From assembly GCA_965224105.1 (NCBI GenBank), contig CBDCYH010000001.1:620001-684000 (forward strand): a stretch of DNA of 64,000 nt, in the 5' to 3' direction. Shown piece after piece: positions 52,825 through 62,480 of this stretch. This DNA comes from CBDCYH01 sp965224105 (GTDB lineage Bacteria > Bacteroidota > Rhodothermia > Rhodothermales > JABDKH01). The first letter of the stretch is position 1. Every line of letters begins with the position of its first letter. The translations under genes were made by a program, and so were the position numbers. The notes under the pieces were generated by a model. The model did not search any database. It was given only the letters and a program-made list of their open reading frames with translations, and was not told where the DNA came from.

Positions 52825-53991
52825 TTAATGAAACGATAAGTTGTTCTGTTCCAATATCGTCGATCTGACGGCGGAATCAACCGTTATCAACTGTTCTACA
52901 GATTCTACTTTTTGCGTCTCGTGCTCAGCCATCGCACGCAGAACTATCTCCGAGATTCCAGTAAAGGGGAGATTCTCGTTAAGAAATAGCTCCACCGCCA
53001 CCTCGTTTGCAGCATTCAGAACGGTTGGCATGGTCCCTCCCTCTCGCGATGCATCAATTGCGAGGGCCAGGCACGGGTATCGATCGGGAGACGGATTTTC
53101 AAATGACAGTTTTCCGACATTGCCGAAGTCGACCGGCTCGACGACAGTTGACCAGCGCTGCGGAAAAGACAGAGCATACTGGATAGGTATCCGCATGTCG
53201 GGATGCCCTAGTTGAGCTTTGTACGAACCATCTACGAATTCCACCATGGAGTGGACGACCGACTCTCGATGTATGACCACATCTATCTTATCGGTCGGCA
53301 CATCGAATAACCAGTGTGCCTCAATAACCTCCAGTCCTTTGTTCATCATGGTTGCGGAGTCGATGCTTATCTTTTTTCCCATCGACCAATTCGGATGCGC
53401 CAGGGCCTCAGCCAATGTAATATCTGCAAAGGTTGTCGCGGCTCTATCCCGAAAAGGACCTCCGGATGCGGTGAGAATCAACCGGGAAATGTTCGTCTTG
53501 TCCTCTCCCGTTAGGCACTGAAATATTGCGCTGTGTTCACTGTCGACTGGTAGGATAGAGCTGCCCGACGTCCGAGCGGCCTCCAGAACAAGACCACCCC
53601 CGACGACCAACGCCTCCTTGTTGGCCAGGGCAATTCTTTTACCCTCGCGAGCCGCTGCAAGAACCGGTTCAAGGCCAGCCCGACCAACAATTGCCGCAAC
53701 GACGGTGTCGACCTGAGGGATCGAAACTGCCTCTATAAGTCCCTCTTTACCAAATCTCACTCGACAATTGTCGTGCACAAGAGCATCGCGAACGACCTGA
53801 AATGCTTGACTGTCGGTTACTACAACCAGACTGGGCTTCACCTCTTTGGCTTGCCGGATAAGCAACTCAGCATTGGAATGTCCCGTAATAGCTTCAATTT
53901 GCACACGGTCGGAAAACAATCCGGCAACTTGGATCGTTTGTCTACCAATCGATCCAGTCGATCCTAGTAGAGATATCTTCTTGTTGATCAC
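52825..53991 (-). CDS. dxr: 1-deoxy-D-xylulose-5-phosphate reductoisomerase
   Basis: A 388-residue DXR, the committed step of the MEP isoprenoid pathway. NADPH motif GSTGSIGRQTI (10-20), IALANKEALVVGG, the metal/substrate DSEHSAIFQCL, ASGGPFRD and SIDSATMMNKGLEVIEA are all present. The start is GTG 53991; an upstream in-frame extension (to 54051) lacks family match and would run into the divergent TPR promoter. Heads the operon with uppS, which uses its products. Confidence 0.96.
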   Translation of the reverse strand: MINKKISLLGSTGSIGRQTIQVAGLFSDRVQIEAITGHSNAELLIRQAKEVKPSLVVVTDSQAFQVVRDALVHDNCRVRFGKEGLIEAVSIPQVDTVVAAIVGRAGLEPVLAAAREGKRIALANKEALVVGGGLVLEAARTSGSSILPVDSEHSAIFQCLTGEDKTNISRLILTASGGPFRDRAATTFADITLAEALAHPNWSMGKKISIDSATMMNKGLEVIEAHWLFDVPTDKIDVVIHRESVVHSMVEFVDGSYKAQLGHPDMRIPIQYALSFPQRWSTVVEPVDFGNVGKLSFENPSPDRYPCLALAIDASREGGTMPTVLNAANEVAVELFLNENLPFTGISEIVLRAMAEHETQKVESVEQLITVDSAVRSTILEQNNLSFH

Positions 53992-54058
53992 TGGCCGACC
54001 GAAAAAATTGAGGATATACTTGCTTCTCGAAGTTATCGCTGAACATTTCAAATTGCGA

Positions 54059-55918
54059 ATGAGTCGACAACCGATGGGTCGAATCTATTTACGACTAATC
54101 CTGCTGGCCGCTTTCGTTCTATCATCTCCGGGCGTCTACGCTCAAGAAGAATCAGATAACCAAATAGCGAGGTTTCAACTGGCTGAATCGTTCATTCGAA
54201 CTGGCCAATTTGATCGCGCTATTCCGCTCCTCCAGGACCTTTACAAAGAGGATCCAACTTCACACGTCTTCTACGTAAAACTGAAAGAGTCCTACGAGGC
54301 GGTTAAAAAATATGAAGAAGCGATAGGACTGATAGACTCCCAAATTGAACGAGCTCCTGTCAATCCAGTCCTGTGGTCGGAGAAGGCTCGGTTCCAGTAC
54401 CTGGGCGATAGTGTCGAGGAGGCAATGGCAACCTGGAATGAAACGATTGAAAAAGCGCCGGGTGTTCATAGCACCTATCGGGTTGTGCAACAGTCAATGC
54501 TACAGGTGCGGCTATATGAGGAGGCAATTACAATCCTGAAGCAAGGGCGTGAAGACCTTGGTGACGAGTCCCTGTTTCATCAGGACCTCGGCCACCTTTA
54601 CGGTCTTACGTCTCAGCATGAGCTTGCGATGAAAGAATACCTTGGGTTGCTTGCGGAGGACGAGCGGCAACTCGGTATTGTTCGGAATCACGTCCTTCGA
54701 TTTGCAGCACAGCCGGGAGTCCTGGCCGCCGGCATTTCCGAAACGGAAACACTCGTGGCTTTAGAACCCACAAACAAAGTATACAGGGAGCTGCTCGCAT
54801 GGCTCCTCCTGGAAGCCGACGAATATGAGCGAGCCCTTGACGAAACACGGGCACTTGACAGGCTTGCATCTCAAAGTGGCGCCCTACTCTTCACGTTTGC
54901 CGGGAAGGCGTCCGGTGCAGGTAAGTTCGGGGTCGCAATGGATGCGTATCAGGATATCCTTGACCGGTACGGTGAGAGTGTCATGGCACCTGAGGCCCAA
55001 AAGGGAATCGGTGACATGCATGTGCTTCACGCAGCAAAGCCTGACTTGAGCTACCAGAGTCGAATCAAGTCGAGCGAAAAAGCCCTCAGAGCATATCAAA
55101 CCTTTCTGGACCACTACCCCACCCACATGCGGGTCCCTGAGGTCATGCTTGAACTTGCCCAACTTCAGATCGACCCGCTCAACAAGGTCGCCGAGGCAAG
55201 AGAAACGTTGGGAAAACTCAAATCTTCCTACCCTGATCGCAGAGAAACTAATGAGGCCGAATTTCTCCTGGCAAAGTTATCGCTTCGGGAAAACAACCTC
55301 AACGATGCTCTCGCAACACTTGTGGACCTGGAAGACCGGCTGCGAGTTGGCGAGCTTGCTGAATCAGCACGCTATCAACGGGCCTTGCTTCACTTCTACC
55401 GGGGAGAGTTTGACGCTGCGTTAACCTTCGTTGATGTCCTAAAAGAGAACACATCAACAGACATTGCAAACGATGCTATCGAGCTCGTTATTCTCTTAAA
55501 CGAGAACGTTGGCCCGGACTCAACCAACAGCGCTCTGAATATGCTCGCAAAGGCAATGCTGTTGCAGGAACAGCGGCAGTCGTCGGAAGCGATGGTAAGA
55601 ATAGATTCTCTTCTGCTACACCACCCCTCTCATCCATCAGCTGCAAAAGGCAGGTTTATTCGGGCCGAGATTTTGGCCGCCCAGGGTGAATATTCGAACG
55701 CCATCGAAAGTCTTGAGCAGATTCCGCTAATCCACCCATCGAGTTACCTGTGTGACAAGAGTCTCTTCACTGCAGCCGAGTGGTCGGTTAGGTTTACAGA
55801 GGATATCGATCGTGCAATCGGACTTTACACAAGGGTTGTTACTGAGTATCCTGCCTCTGTCTTTACCGCTGAAGCGCGACGACGGGCTCGTTCACTCCGA
55901 GGTGACATAGAATCATGA
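54059..55918 (+). CDS. Exported tetratricopeptide-repeat protein
   Basis: A 619-residue TPR protein. The ATG at 54059 gives signal peptide GRIYLRLILLAAFVLSSPGVYA. Successive TPR pairs run from ~45 to the end, for example AESFIRTGQFDRAIPLLQDL, AEILAAQGEYSNAIESLEQI. The frame extends upstream to 53846 but overlaps dxr on the other strand. A sparse N-terminal match to secretin- or BamD-like TPRs is possible, though no BamD lipobox is present. It overlaps the next gene by ATGA, so the two are coupled and possibly act together at the envelope. Confidence 0.8.
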   Translation: MSRQPMGRIYLRLILLAAFVLSSPGVYAQEESDNQIARFQLAESFIRTGQFDRAIPLLQDLYKEDPTSHVFYVKLKESYEAVKKYEEAIGLIDSQIERAPVNPVLWSEKARFQYLGDSVEEAMATWNETIEKAPGVHSTYRVVQQSMLQVRLYEEAITILKQGREDLGDESLFHQDLGHLYGLTSQHELAMKEYLGLLAEDERQLGIVRNHVLRFAAQPGVLAAGISETETLVALEPTNKVYRELLAWLLLEADEYERALDETRALDRLASQSGALLFTFAGKASGAGKFGVAMDAYQDILDRYGESVMAPEAQKGIGDMHVLHAAKPDLSYQSRIKSSEKALRAYQTFLDHYPTHMRVPEVMLELAQLQIDPLNKVAEARETLGKLKSSYPDRRETNEAEFLLAKLSLRENNLNDALATLVDLEDRLRVGELAESARYQRALLHFYRGEFDAALTFVDVLKENTSTDIANDAIELVILLNENVGPDSTNSALNMLAKAMLLQEQRQSSEAMVRIDSLLLHHPSHPSAAKGRFIRAEILAAQGEYSNAIESLEQIPLIHPSSYLCDKSLFTAAEWSVRFTEDIDRAIGLYTRVVTEYPASVFTAEARRRARSLRGDIES

Positions 55919-57195
55919 TAAACGCTCGCAAATTTTTGATGTCGCAAGCAGTCCTGTTGCTGGCACTCTTCTCGACGACGCCTGCAACGTCACAGGACTT
56001 GCTTGTTCCGATGGACGGCACGCAGACAGACCACCTAAAAGCCTACGGAGTAGTATTCTGGACGCTCCAGAATGAAACTGATGTGGATTGGCTTTTGAAT
56101 TATCGCGGTGGATCTTTTCTGGTACCGAGATCAGATGAGGTGGAACTCGAGTTAAAATTGAGAGGTGTGGCGTTTGAAACAATCGATGGCTCAACTACCG
56201 CGAGGATACTAGCTGATGTGGAGAGCGAATCAAGCAACACCGCCGTTGTCAAGCTCGAAAAAACCCCTCGTATTGCGGTCTATGCTCCCAGCCAAACGTT
56301 GCCCTGGGATGATGCTGTCCTGCTCGCATTAACGTATGCTGAGGTACCATACGACATGGTATATGATGACGAAGTGTTGGACGGCGATCTTGCGGATTAT
56401 GATTGGCTACACCTTCACCACGAGGATTTCACTGGTCAGTACGGCAAGTTCTATTCGTACCGGAGCATGCCGTGGTACATCGAACAGCAGAGACAGGCAG
56501 AAAAGAGCGCAAGAAAAAGAGGCTTCAAAAAAGTTAGCCAGCTCAAGAATGAGGTAACCAAAACGATAAAGGAATTTGTCGCGCGAGGCGGATTCCTGTT
56601 CGCGATGTGTTCCGGAACAGACACGTTTGACATCTCCATGGCGGCGAGCACGACCGATATCGTACCCGCTGAATATGACGGTGACCCCATTGACACGGAC
56701 GCCCTCTCCCACCTGGACTTTACACAAACGTTTGCTTTCCACAATTTCCGACCGAGCTTCAACCCAGGCGAATACGAGCATTCGGATATCGACACGGGCC
56801 TGCCGCCGGCTCAGCTCCGGAACCCCGCGGTAGACTACTTCACATTATTCGAATTCAGTGCCAAGTGGGATCCCATCCCAACCATGTTGAGCCAAAACCA
56901 CGTGTCGACAATAAAAGGTTTTATCGGGCAGACAACAGGCTTCCAGAAAGACAAAGTGAAACCCGGAGTTGTCATTCTTGCCGAGGCTCCTGGTCGAGAA
57001 CAGGTTAAGTATTTGCACGGGACGTACGCACAGGGATTCTTTACTTTTTACGCTGGTCACGATCCAGAGGACTATCAACATTTTGTTGGCGACCCCCCCA
57101 CAGATCTGAGTCTACACAAAAATTCTCCCGGCTATCGTCTGATCTTGAACAACATACTCTTCCCCGCTGCACGCAAAAAGAAACAGAAAACCTGA
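55915..57195 (+). CDS. Exported class I glutamine-amidotransferase-fold-like protein
   Basis: A 426-residue exported protein that begins with a signal peptide (LMSQAVLLLALFSTTPATSQ). Relatives in Bacteroidota are annotated loosely as asparagine synthetase B, though none of its Ntn/ATP motifs are present. The middle has an alternating alpha/beta pattern (RIAVYAPSQTLPWDDAVLLA, DYDWLHLHHEDFTGQYGKF, GGFLFAMCSGTDTFD) as in GATase1-like folds. CSGTD may stand at a nucleophile elbow. The function is unknown. The start overlaps the TPR stop (ATGA), a probable two-gene unit. Confidence 0.72.
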   Translation: MINARKFLMSQAVLLLALFSTTPATSQDLLVPMDGTQTDHLKAYGVVFWTLQNETDVDWLLNYRGGSFLVPRSDEVELELKLRGVAFETIDGSTTARILADVESESSNTAVVKLEKTPRIAVYAPSQTLPWDDAVLLALTYAEVPYDMVYDDEVLDGDLADYDWLHLHHEDFTGQYGKFYSYRSMPWYIEQQRQAEKSARKRGFKKVSQLKNEVTKTIKEFVARGGFLFAMCSGTDTFDISMAASTTDIVPAEYDGDPIDTDALSHLDFTQTFAFHNFRPSFNPGEYEHSDIDTGLPPAQLRNPAVDYFTLFEFSAKWDPIPTMLSQNHVSTIKGFIGQTTGFQKDKVKPGVVILAEAPGREQVKYLHGTYAQGFFTFYAGHDPEDYQHFVGDPPTDLSLHKNSPGYRLILNNILFPAARKKKQKT

Positions 57196-57225
57196 TTGCG
57201 CATTTAATATCACCCAAACAAGTAG

Positions 57226-57257
57226 ACACGACCGGCACTGTCGGCCGTGTTTTTCTT
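57226..57257 (+). terminator. Intrinsic terminator after the TPR unit
   Basis: ACACGACCG / CGGCCGTGT is a 9-bp stem with one A-C mismatch and a 7-base loop (GCACTGT), followed by TTTTCTTT. It ends the TPR/amidotransferase-like transcript 30 bases past the stop. Confidence 0.8.
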
Positions 57258-57280
57258 TATCGAACCTACAGATCCGAACA

Positions 57281-57820
57281 GTGAAGACAGTATCCGAATC
57301 AGAATGCATCATGAATGAAATCGTGTTGCCCAACGACACGAACAATTTGGATCATCTCATGGGCGGCCGTCTACTGTATCTCATGGATGTTTGCGCGGCA
57401 ATCTCGTCCGCCCGACATACCAACCGCGTGTGCGTCACCGCTGCCGTGGACAGCGTCGATTTCCAATCTCCAATTCGGCGAGGAGAAGTAGTAACTCTGA
57501 TAAGCCGCGTAACCCGGGTTTTTAATACTTCCATGGAGGTACAGATAGATGTCTGGGCGGAAGACCTAATCAAGCAGACAAAAAGGAAATGCAACCGGGC
57601 CTTTTACACATTTGTCGCAGTTGACGAAAACAACCGGCCAACCGCGGCTCCTCCTATCAAAGCCGAAACCAAAGCACAGATACGATGCTACGAAAACGCA
57701 GCCAAGCGAAGAGAAATGAGGCTACTTCTCGCCGGTAGGATTAGTCTGGCAGATGCACCAGCTCTTAAGAGCGAATTCCTGGATATCCTCCGACACGAAG
57801 ACGAGCAACAAGAGGCGTAG
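57281..57820 (+). CDS. Hotdog-fold acyl-CoA thioesterase
   Basis: A 179-residue thioesterase of the BACH/YciA type, hydrolysing acyl-CoAs. A family-typical IVLPNDTNNLDHLMGGRLLYLMD is seen as VLPNDTNNLDHLMGGRLLYL, with catalytic Asn/Asp in that helix, and AVDSVDFQSPIRRGEVVTL. The GTG at 57281 gives MKTVSESECIMNEIVLPND, matching relatives' N-termini; ATG 57311 is an alternative. A C-terminal helix (about 125-179) is longer than in YciA. One base separates it from rfbD. Confidence 0.87.
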   Translation: MKTVSESECIMNEIVLPNDTNNLDHLMGGRLLYLMDVCAAISSARHTNRVCVTAAVDSVDFQSPIRRGEVVTLISRVTRVFNTSMEVQIDVWAEDLIKQTKRKCNRAFYTFVAVDENNRPTAAPPIKAETKAQIRCYENAAKRREMRLLLAGRISLADAPALKSEFLDILRHEDEQQEA

Positions 57821-57821
57821 C

Positions 57822-58766
57822 GTGAGCGATGCTCGCAAAGAAATAGTGTTTAGCCGAGTCCTCGTGACGGGAGCAAACGGAATGCTCGGTCAGGAGCTCG
57901 TAAAGAGGCTGAGTGAACTCGACCAATACGATGTTCTGGCAACAGGCCGAGATGACAAACCTAGATTCACAATCGGATCCTGCGGTTATGTCCCGATGGA
58001 CATTACCAACCATCGTCTGGTAAGAAATATTTGCGACGATTTTGAGCCAGATGTCATAGTGAACTGCGCCGCAATGACGCAAGTAGACCAATGCGAGGAG
58101 GACAGAGACCTCTGCTGGAAAGTCAATGTCGACGCTGTCGAGAACTTGGCGGGAATTTGTCGCGCCAAAGGCACCCGCCTGGTGCAGGTATCTACCGACT
58201 TTGTTTTCAATGGTGCCGACGGGCCGTACATGGAAACAGACAGACCGGACGCGCTCAACTATTATGGCAAATCTAAGCTGGCTGCGGAAAACGCTGTTCG
58301 GCTTGTCGGCGACGACAGGTGGGCTATCGTGAGAACTATCCTCGTGTTCGGCGCACCACAGAACCCCACTCGGTCGAACATTGCGCTATGGGTGATCAAC
58401 GAGTTATCACAAGGGAAAAGCATTCGCGTTGTAACGGATCAATTCCGCACTCCGACCTATGCACCGGATCTCGCGAACGGCATTGAGAGAATCATCCGAT
58501 TTGTCAAGTCTGGTATATTCCACCTCTCCGGCACCGACCTCATGTCTGTGTACGACTTCTCCATTTTGATTGCTGATGTCCTTGGTTTGGACAAATCACT
58601 TATCAGCCCCACAGATGCATCCGAATTCAGCCAACCGGCCAAGCGACCGCCCAAGACCGGTTTTATTATCTTGAAAGCACAAACTGAACTTGGTTTCAGT
58701 CCCCTCCCAATCAAAAAAGCCATTTCGCACCTCGGCAAGCGACTTGGTATATCTGTACCCTCCTAG
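57822..58766 (+). CDS. rfbD: dTDP-4-dehydrorhamnose reductase-like SDR
   Basis: A 314-residue RmlD-type reductase, giving dTDP-L-rhamnose. The GTG at 57822 starts one base past the thioesterase stop. The NAD fold is VLVTGANGMLGQELVKRL; VNCAAMTQVDQCE, STDFVFNGADGPY and the catalytic Tyr/Lys in YYGKSKLAAE follow. No rmlA, B or C is beside it, so it may act on a related sugar. The downstream serS starts four bases later. Confidence 0.85.
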   Translation: MSDARKEIVFSRVLVTGANGMLGQELVKRLSELDQYDVLATGRDDKPRFTIGSCGYVPMDITNHRLVRNICDDFEPDVIVNCAAMTQVDQCEEDRDLCWKVNVDAVENLAGICRAKGTRLVQVSTDFVFNGADGPYMETDRPDALNYYGKSKLAAENAVRLVGDDRWAIVRTILVFGAPQNPTRSNIALWVINELSQGKSIRVVTDQFRTPTYAPDLANGIERIIRFVKSGIFHLSGTDLMSVYDFSILIADVLGLDKSLISPTDASEFSQPAKRPPKTGFIILKAQTELGFSPLPIKKAISHLGKRLGISVPS

Positions 58767-58770
58767 TCAA

Positions 58771-60045
58771 ATGCTAGATACCAAAGTTATCCAAGAGAAC
58801 CCGGAGAGGGTAAAGACCAGCATGCAGAACAAGGGTAATGCCCGGACCGATTTGGTCGACAAGGCACTAACTCTTGACGAACAGCGGCGCAAATCAGTGA
58901 CGCAGCTTCAGAAATTGCAGACCGAATCGAACGCGATATCGAAACAAATCGGCGAACTGATGAAGGAGGGTCGAAAAGCCGATGCGGATGTTGCCATCCG
59001 AGAATCAGCCGAGACAAAGGAACGGTTGAAGCAACTCGAAGCTGAGGTAGGACAAATTGACGATGCGCTCGAACAAGTATTACTCCAAATCCCAAACATT
59101 CATCACGAGTCTGTACCGGTCGGCGCAAAACCGAGCGACAACGCAGTCGTATCGAACACCGGTGTGATGCCGGAATTCGAATTCGAACCGCTTTCCCACT
59201 GGGAGCTGGCAGCGAAGCACGAATTGATCGACTTCGATCGTGGAGCAAAAGTCTCCGGTGCTGGCTTCCCGTTCTATGTAGGCAAAGGTGCCAAACTGCA
59301 ACGGGCACTAATCCAGTTTTACCTCGACACTGCAACTTCTGCCGGAGGCTACACCGAAATACAACCACCCGTTGTCGTCAACGCCGCAAGTGCCAGAGGC
59401 ACTGGACAGCTTCCCGACAAAGATGACCAAATGTATGTGGCCACCCGAGATGAGCTCTACCTCATCCCAACGGGTGAGGTACCCGTCACTAATTTTCACA
59501 GGGATGAAATCCTGGATCGAGAGCTGCCGCTCAAATACTGCGCCTACACACCATGTTTCCGGCGCGAGGCAGGATCCTACGGAAAAGACGTGCGCGGGTT
59601 GAATCGTCTACATCAATTTGACAAGGTCGAAATTGTGCAGCTGGTCGAGGCCAACAAAAGCTACGAAGCGTTGGAAGAACTACGACAAGATGCCGAGAGA
59701 CCTCTGCAGCTACTGGGCCTTCCATACCGGACGTTAATGTTGTGCACGGGCGACATGGGGTTCACCCAATCCAAGACGTATGACCTGGAGGTCTGGAGCG
59801 CAGGTCAGGAGCGATGGCTTGAAGTATCGTCGATCTCAAATTTCGAATCGTTCCAGGCGCGACGAATGAACATCAGGCACCGCGGTGAGGACGGAAAACC
59901 AGATTTTGTCCACACACTCAATGCCAGTGCGCTGGCACTCCCGCGCACGATGGCTTCGCTACTCGAGAACAACCAGCAATCGGATGGGTCGATCTTGATA
60001 CCCAGTATTTTACACCGCTACACCGGTTTCGAGATCATGGGTTAG
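58771..60045 (+). CDS. serS: Seryl-tRNA synthetase
   Basis: A 424-residue class II synthetase. The N-terminal coiled-coil arm (VDKALTLDEQRRKSVTQLQK to LEQVLLQIPN) binds tRNA-Ser. Motif 2 is FRREAGSYGKDVRGLNRLHQ and motif 3 is NASALALPRTMASLLENNQQ. EVSSISNFESFQARRMNIR lies between. The ATG at 58771 gives the family-length protein. Cytoplasmic. Co-directional with rfbD but functionally unrelated. Confidence 0.97.
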   Translation: MLDTKVIQENPERVKTSMQNKGNARTDLVDKALTLDEQRRKSVTQLQKLQTESNAISKQIGELMKEGRKADADVAIRESAETKERLKQLEAEVGQIDDALEQVLLQIPNIHHESVPVGAKPSDNAVVSNTGVMPEFEFEPLSHWELAAKHELIDFDRGAKVSGAGFPFYVGKGAKLQRALIQFYLDTATSAGGYTEIQPPVVVNAASARGTGQLPDKDDQMYVATRDELYLIPTGEVPVTNFHRDEILDRELPLKYCAYTPCFRREAGSYGKDVRGLNRLHQFDKVEIVQLVEANKSYEALEELRQDAERPLQLLGLPYRTLMLCTGDMGFTQSKTYDLEVWSAGQERWLEVSSISNFESFQARRMNIRHRGEDGKPDFVHTLNASALALPRTMASLLENNQQSDGSILIPSILHRYTGFEIMG

Positions 60046-60112
60046 TTGTGGCTTTTGCGTAGACCGGACAGGTCGATTACTGAGCTTTGGAAAAGATCAT
60101 CCGCTAACAAAA

Positions 60113-60754
60113 ATGGGGAATGCTGTGATGCGCGGACCGATTGCCTGGATGCGCAAAGGAAAAGTCTGGGTAGAATCTCTGGCCGACAAGAAGTACAGCC
60201 TGCATGCGCTGTTCGGGTTGTCGCTGCTGGAATCATTCATCTTCCCTATTCCAGCGGACGTACTTCTAATTGCACTGTGCGTAGGAAAACCGCGACGGTC
60301 ATTTTTCTTTGCGGCAGTGTGTCTGGCAGGTTCGGTGCTCGGCGGTCTGGTAGGTTATGGCATAGGATATCTGATGTGGTACAATTCGGCAGGCGAGTTT
60401 TCCCAGGTCGCCAACTTCTTTTTCAGCCATGTGCCTGGTTTCACAACCGAAATGTTTCATCAGGTTGAGGCGAAGTTCAATGAGTACGCCGTGGAGACCG
60501 TGCTTACCGCAAGCTTCACTCCAATTCCTTACAAGCTCATCACAATTACCGGGGGCGTGTTCAAACTCAATGTCCTCACGTTCTTCCTCGCCTCGATCGC
60601 CGGGCGTGCTGCGAGATTTTTCCTGGTCGCAGCAATGTTCTTCTTTTTCGGGGCACCCGTAAAACGATTCATCGACAAGTATTTTGAAATTCTGTCGGTG
60701 GCTTTCATCGTTCTGGTGATAGCTGGCTTTGTGGTATTGAAGTATCTCGTTTGA
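60113..60754 (+). CDS. YqaA/DedA-like VTT-domain membrane protein
   Basis: A 213-residue inner-membrane protein. Helices and re-entrant segments characteristic of VTT/YqaA proteins are seen: HALFGLSLLESFIFPIPADV, AGSVLGGLVGYGIGYLMWY, SFTPIPYKLITITGGVF, AGRAARFFLVAAMFFFFGAP and SVAFIVLVIAGFVVL. The FPIP and PYK residues mark the conserved half-helices. DedA relatives flip polyprenyl or other lipids across the membrane; this protein's cargo is unknown. An ATG five codons in (60128) is also possible. Confidence 0.86.
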   Translation: MGNAVMRGPIAWMRKGKVWVESLADKKYSLHALFGLSLLESFIFPIPADVLLIALCVGKPRRSFFFAAVCLAGSVLGGLVGYGIGYLMWYNSAGEFSQVANFFFSHVPGFTTEMFHQVEAKFNEYAVETVLTASFTPIPYKLITITGGVFKLNVLTFFLASIAGRAARFFLVAAMFFFFGAPVKRFIDKYFEILSVAFIVLVIAGFVVLKYLV

Positions 60755-60774
60755 TACCACCTCCGTGGCCTCCC

Positions 60775-60838
60775 AAGTCCAGTTGCTGATGGACTTAACA
60801 AACGCGGTTTGTAGCCGATAAATAGGCAAAACCCTATT
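60775..60838. repeat. Three consecutive small hairpins
   Basis: Between the YqaA-like gene and the DUF1800 gene, three perfect inverted repeats follow one another: AAGTCCA/TGGACTT (60775-60796), ACAAAC/GTTTGT (60798-60812) and AATAGG/CCTATT (60821-60838). No T-tract follows, so termination is uncertain. Confidence 0.45.
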
Positions 60839-60895
60839 GATCTACCACATCCTCCGCCACATCTAGAGCATCCCTCTGTACGATATGCTCGTTAC

Positions 60896-62464
60896 GTGGC
60901 CACAATGCACCGCAACTCGGCCATGGCAAAAAACAGCCTTCCCGCCTACTCCGGACCCTGGACACGACAAAAAGCCCGGCACCTGATAAGCAGGACCCAC
61001 CTGGGATCTCTCAAACGGGACATCGACTTCGCCCTCTCAGACGGCAACGCGGCGACTGCGGCTGCAAACATCGTGAATGATGCTGTTACGGATCCAAATC
61101 CAGAACCACCACTATGGTATCAGAACGGTTCCTCATCGGGTATAGACGAAATTTATGATATGCAGCGTCAATGGCTTGACGCTATGCGCACGAAAGGCCT
61201 CATTGAAAAGATGACCTTGTTTTGGCACAACCACATGCCTACGTCGTGGACTACCAATTCTGCCAAGTCCAATCACTCCGCCGCGCATCTGAGTTACGAC
61301 TATTATTCGCTGCTGCGCACGCATGCGCTTGGAAATTTCAAAGAGATGGTATATCGCATCGGGAAGAATGCCTCGATGCATTACTATCTCGACGGATACG
61401 TCAACGAAAAAGGCGCGGCCAACGAGAACTTTGCTCGCGAACTCCTGGAGCTGTTCACGATGGGCCAATATGCTCCGGATAGTTCCCTCAATTACACCGA
61501 GAACGATATAAAGGAAATTGCACGTGCGCTCACTGGCTGGGTGGTGTCCAATAACCGGGAGGTCGTGTTTGTCGGCTCGCGACATGACACTGGCACAAAG
61601 TCGTTCCTCGGGCAGACCGGCTCGTACGGCTACGACGATGTTATCGATATCGTATTCAATGAACGCCAGTCGGAAATAGCCCACTACGTTTGCAAAAAGC
61701 TATACGCGTTCTTCGTAAGTGCAATGCCCGACGAAACCGTGGTCGCATCACTTGCCTCAACTTTCACGGCGAACAACTTTGACATCGCTCCGGTTATGCT
61801 CGAGCTCCTGTCCAGTGATCACTTCTACTCCGACAGGTTTGTAGGTGCGCGTATCAAAAGTCCACTCGAGTATGTAGTGGGGTTCGTTCGCGAGGGTGAG
61901 GTAATACCGACCACGCAGCTCCTCGATGCGATTAGGGATTTGCTGACGCCGATACAGCTCGGGCAAGAGCTCCACAACCCACCTAACGTTGCGGGGTGGC
62001 CTGGGATGAATCCGCCCGACAGTTCCGGAATTCCGGGACATCACAGCTGGCTAACAACTACAACCCTACCCGATCGATGGCGCGTTCTGAACGACCTGAT
62101 TTTCGACCGGCTGGGAACGGCCTTTGACCCGATCGATGTGGTGCTCAAAATTTCTGATCCGTCTGATCCTTTTCGCATCGCGATCGATCTGGCCGAGGTT
62201 TTCTTGCCCATTCCGCTCGAAGAGACGGGCATTCGTGAAGTGCGAGAACCGTTCGGAGGGAATCCGGACATACCCATCCCCGACGAAATTGCTAACGGTC
62301 CCGCCTACGTGAGAAACCTCTCCAAAATATTGCTCGACGGGTCGCCATTCTATGAGTGGCCCCTGATCGTCGACGAGACATCGGAGGGTGTGGTAGACGC
62401 ACGCAGACTGATCCGGTCCTACATGGCCTACCTCATCCAATTACCAGCATACCAGCTAACCTAA
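60896..62464 (+). CDS. DUF1800-family protein
   Basis: A 522-residue DUF1800 protein. Diagnostic motifs are FWHNHMPTSW, SMHYYLDGYVNEKGAANENF-type NENFARELLELFTMG, IARALTGWVV, and the C-terminal GWPGMNPPDSSG. It starts at a GTG; ATG 60905 is an alternative. No Sec, lipoprotein or Tat signal peptide is visible, although such proteins are always paired with an exported DUF1501 partner, here 16 bases downstream. The two probably act together on a periplasmic or surface substrate. Function unknown. Confidence 0.85.
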   Translation: MATMHRNSAMAKNSLPAYSGPWTRQKARHLISRTHLGSLKRDIDFALSDGNAATAAANIVNDAVTDPNPEPPLWYQNGSSSGIDEIYDMQRQWLDAMRTKGLIEKMTLFWHNHMPTSWTTNSAKSNHSAAHLSYDYYSLLRTHALGNFKEMVYRIGKNASMHYYLDGYVNEKGAANENFARELLELFTMGQYAPDSSLNYTENDIKEIARALTGWVVSNNREVVFVGSRHDTGTKSFLGQTGSYGYDDVIDIVFNERQSEIAHYVCKKLYAFFVSAMPDETVVASLASTFTANNFDIAPVMLELLSSDHFYSDRFVGARIKSPLEYVVGFVREGEVIPTTQLLDAIRDLLTPIQLGQELHNPPNVAGWPGMNPPDSSGIPGHHSWLTTTTLPDRWRVLNDLIFDRLGTAFDPIDVVLKISDPSDPFRIAIDLAEVFLPIPLEETGIREVREPFGGNPDIPIPDEIANGPAYVRNLSKILLDGSPFYEWPLIVDETSEGVVDARRLIRSYMAYLIQLPAYQLT

Positions 62465-62480
62465 ATCGCCACTAATCTCA

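Noticed and set aside
53846..54058. Longer start for the TPR gene
   Set aside because: The extension is antisense to dxr and lacks a signal peptide; the ATG at 54059 gives a good one.
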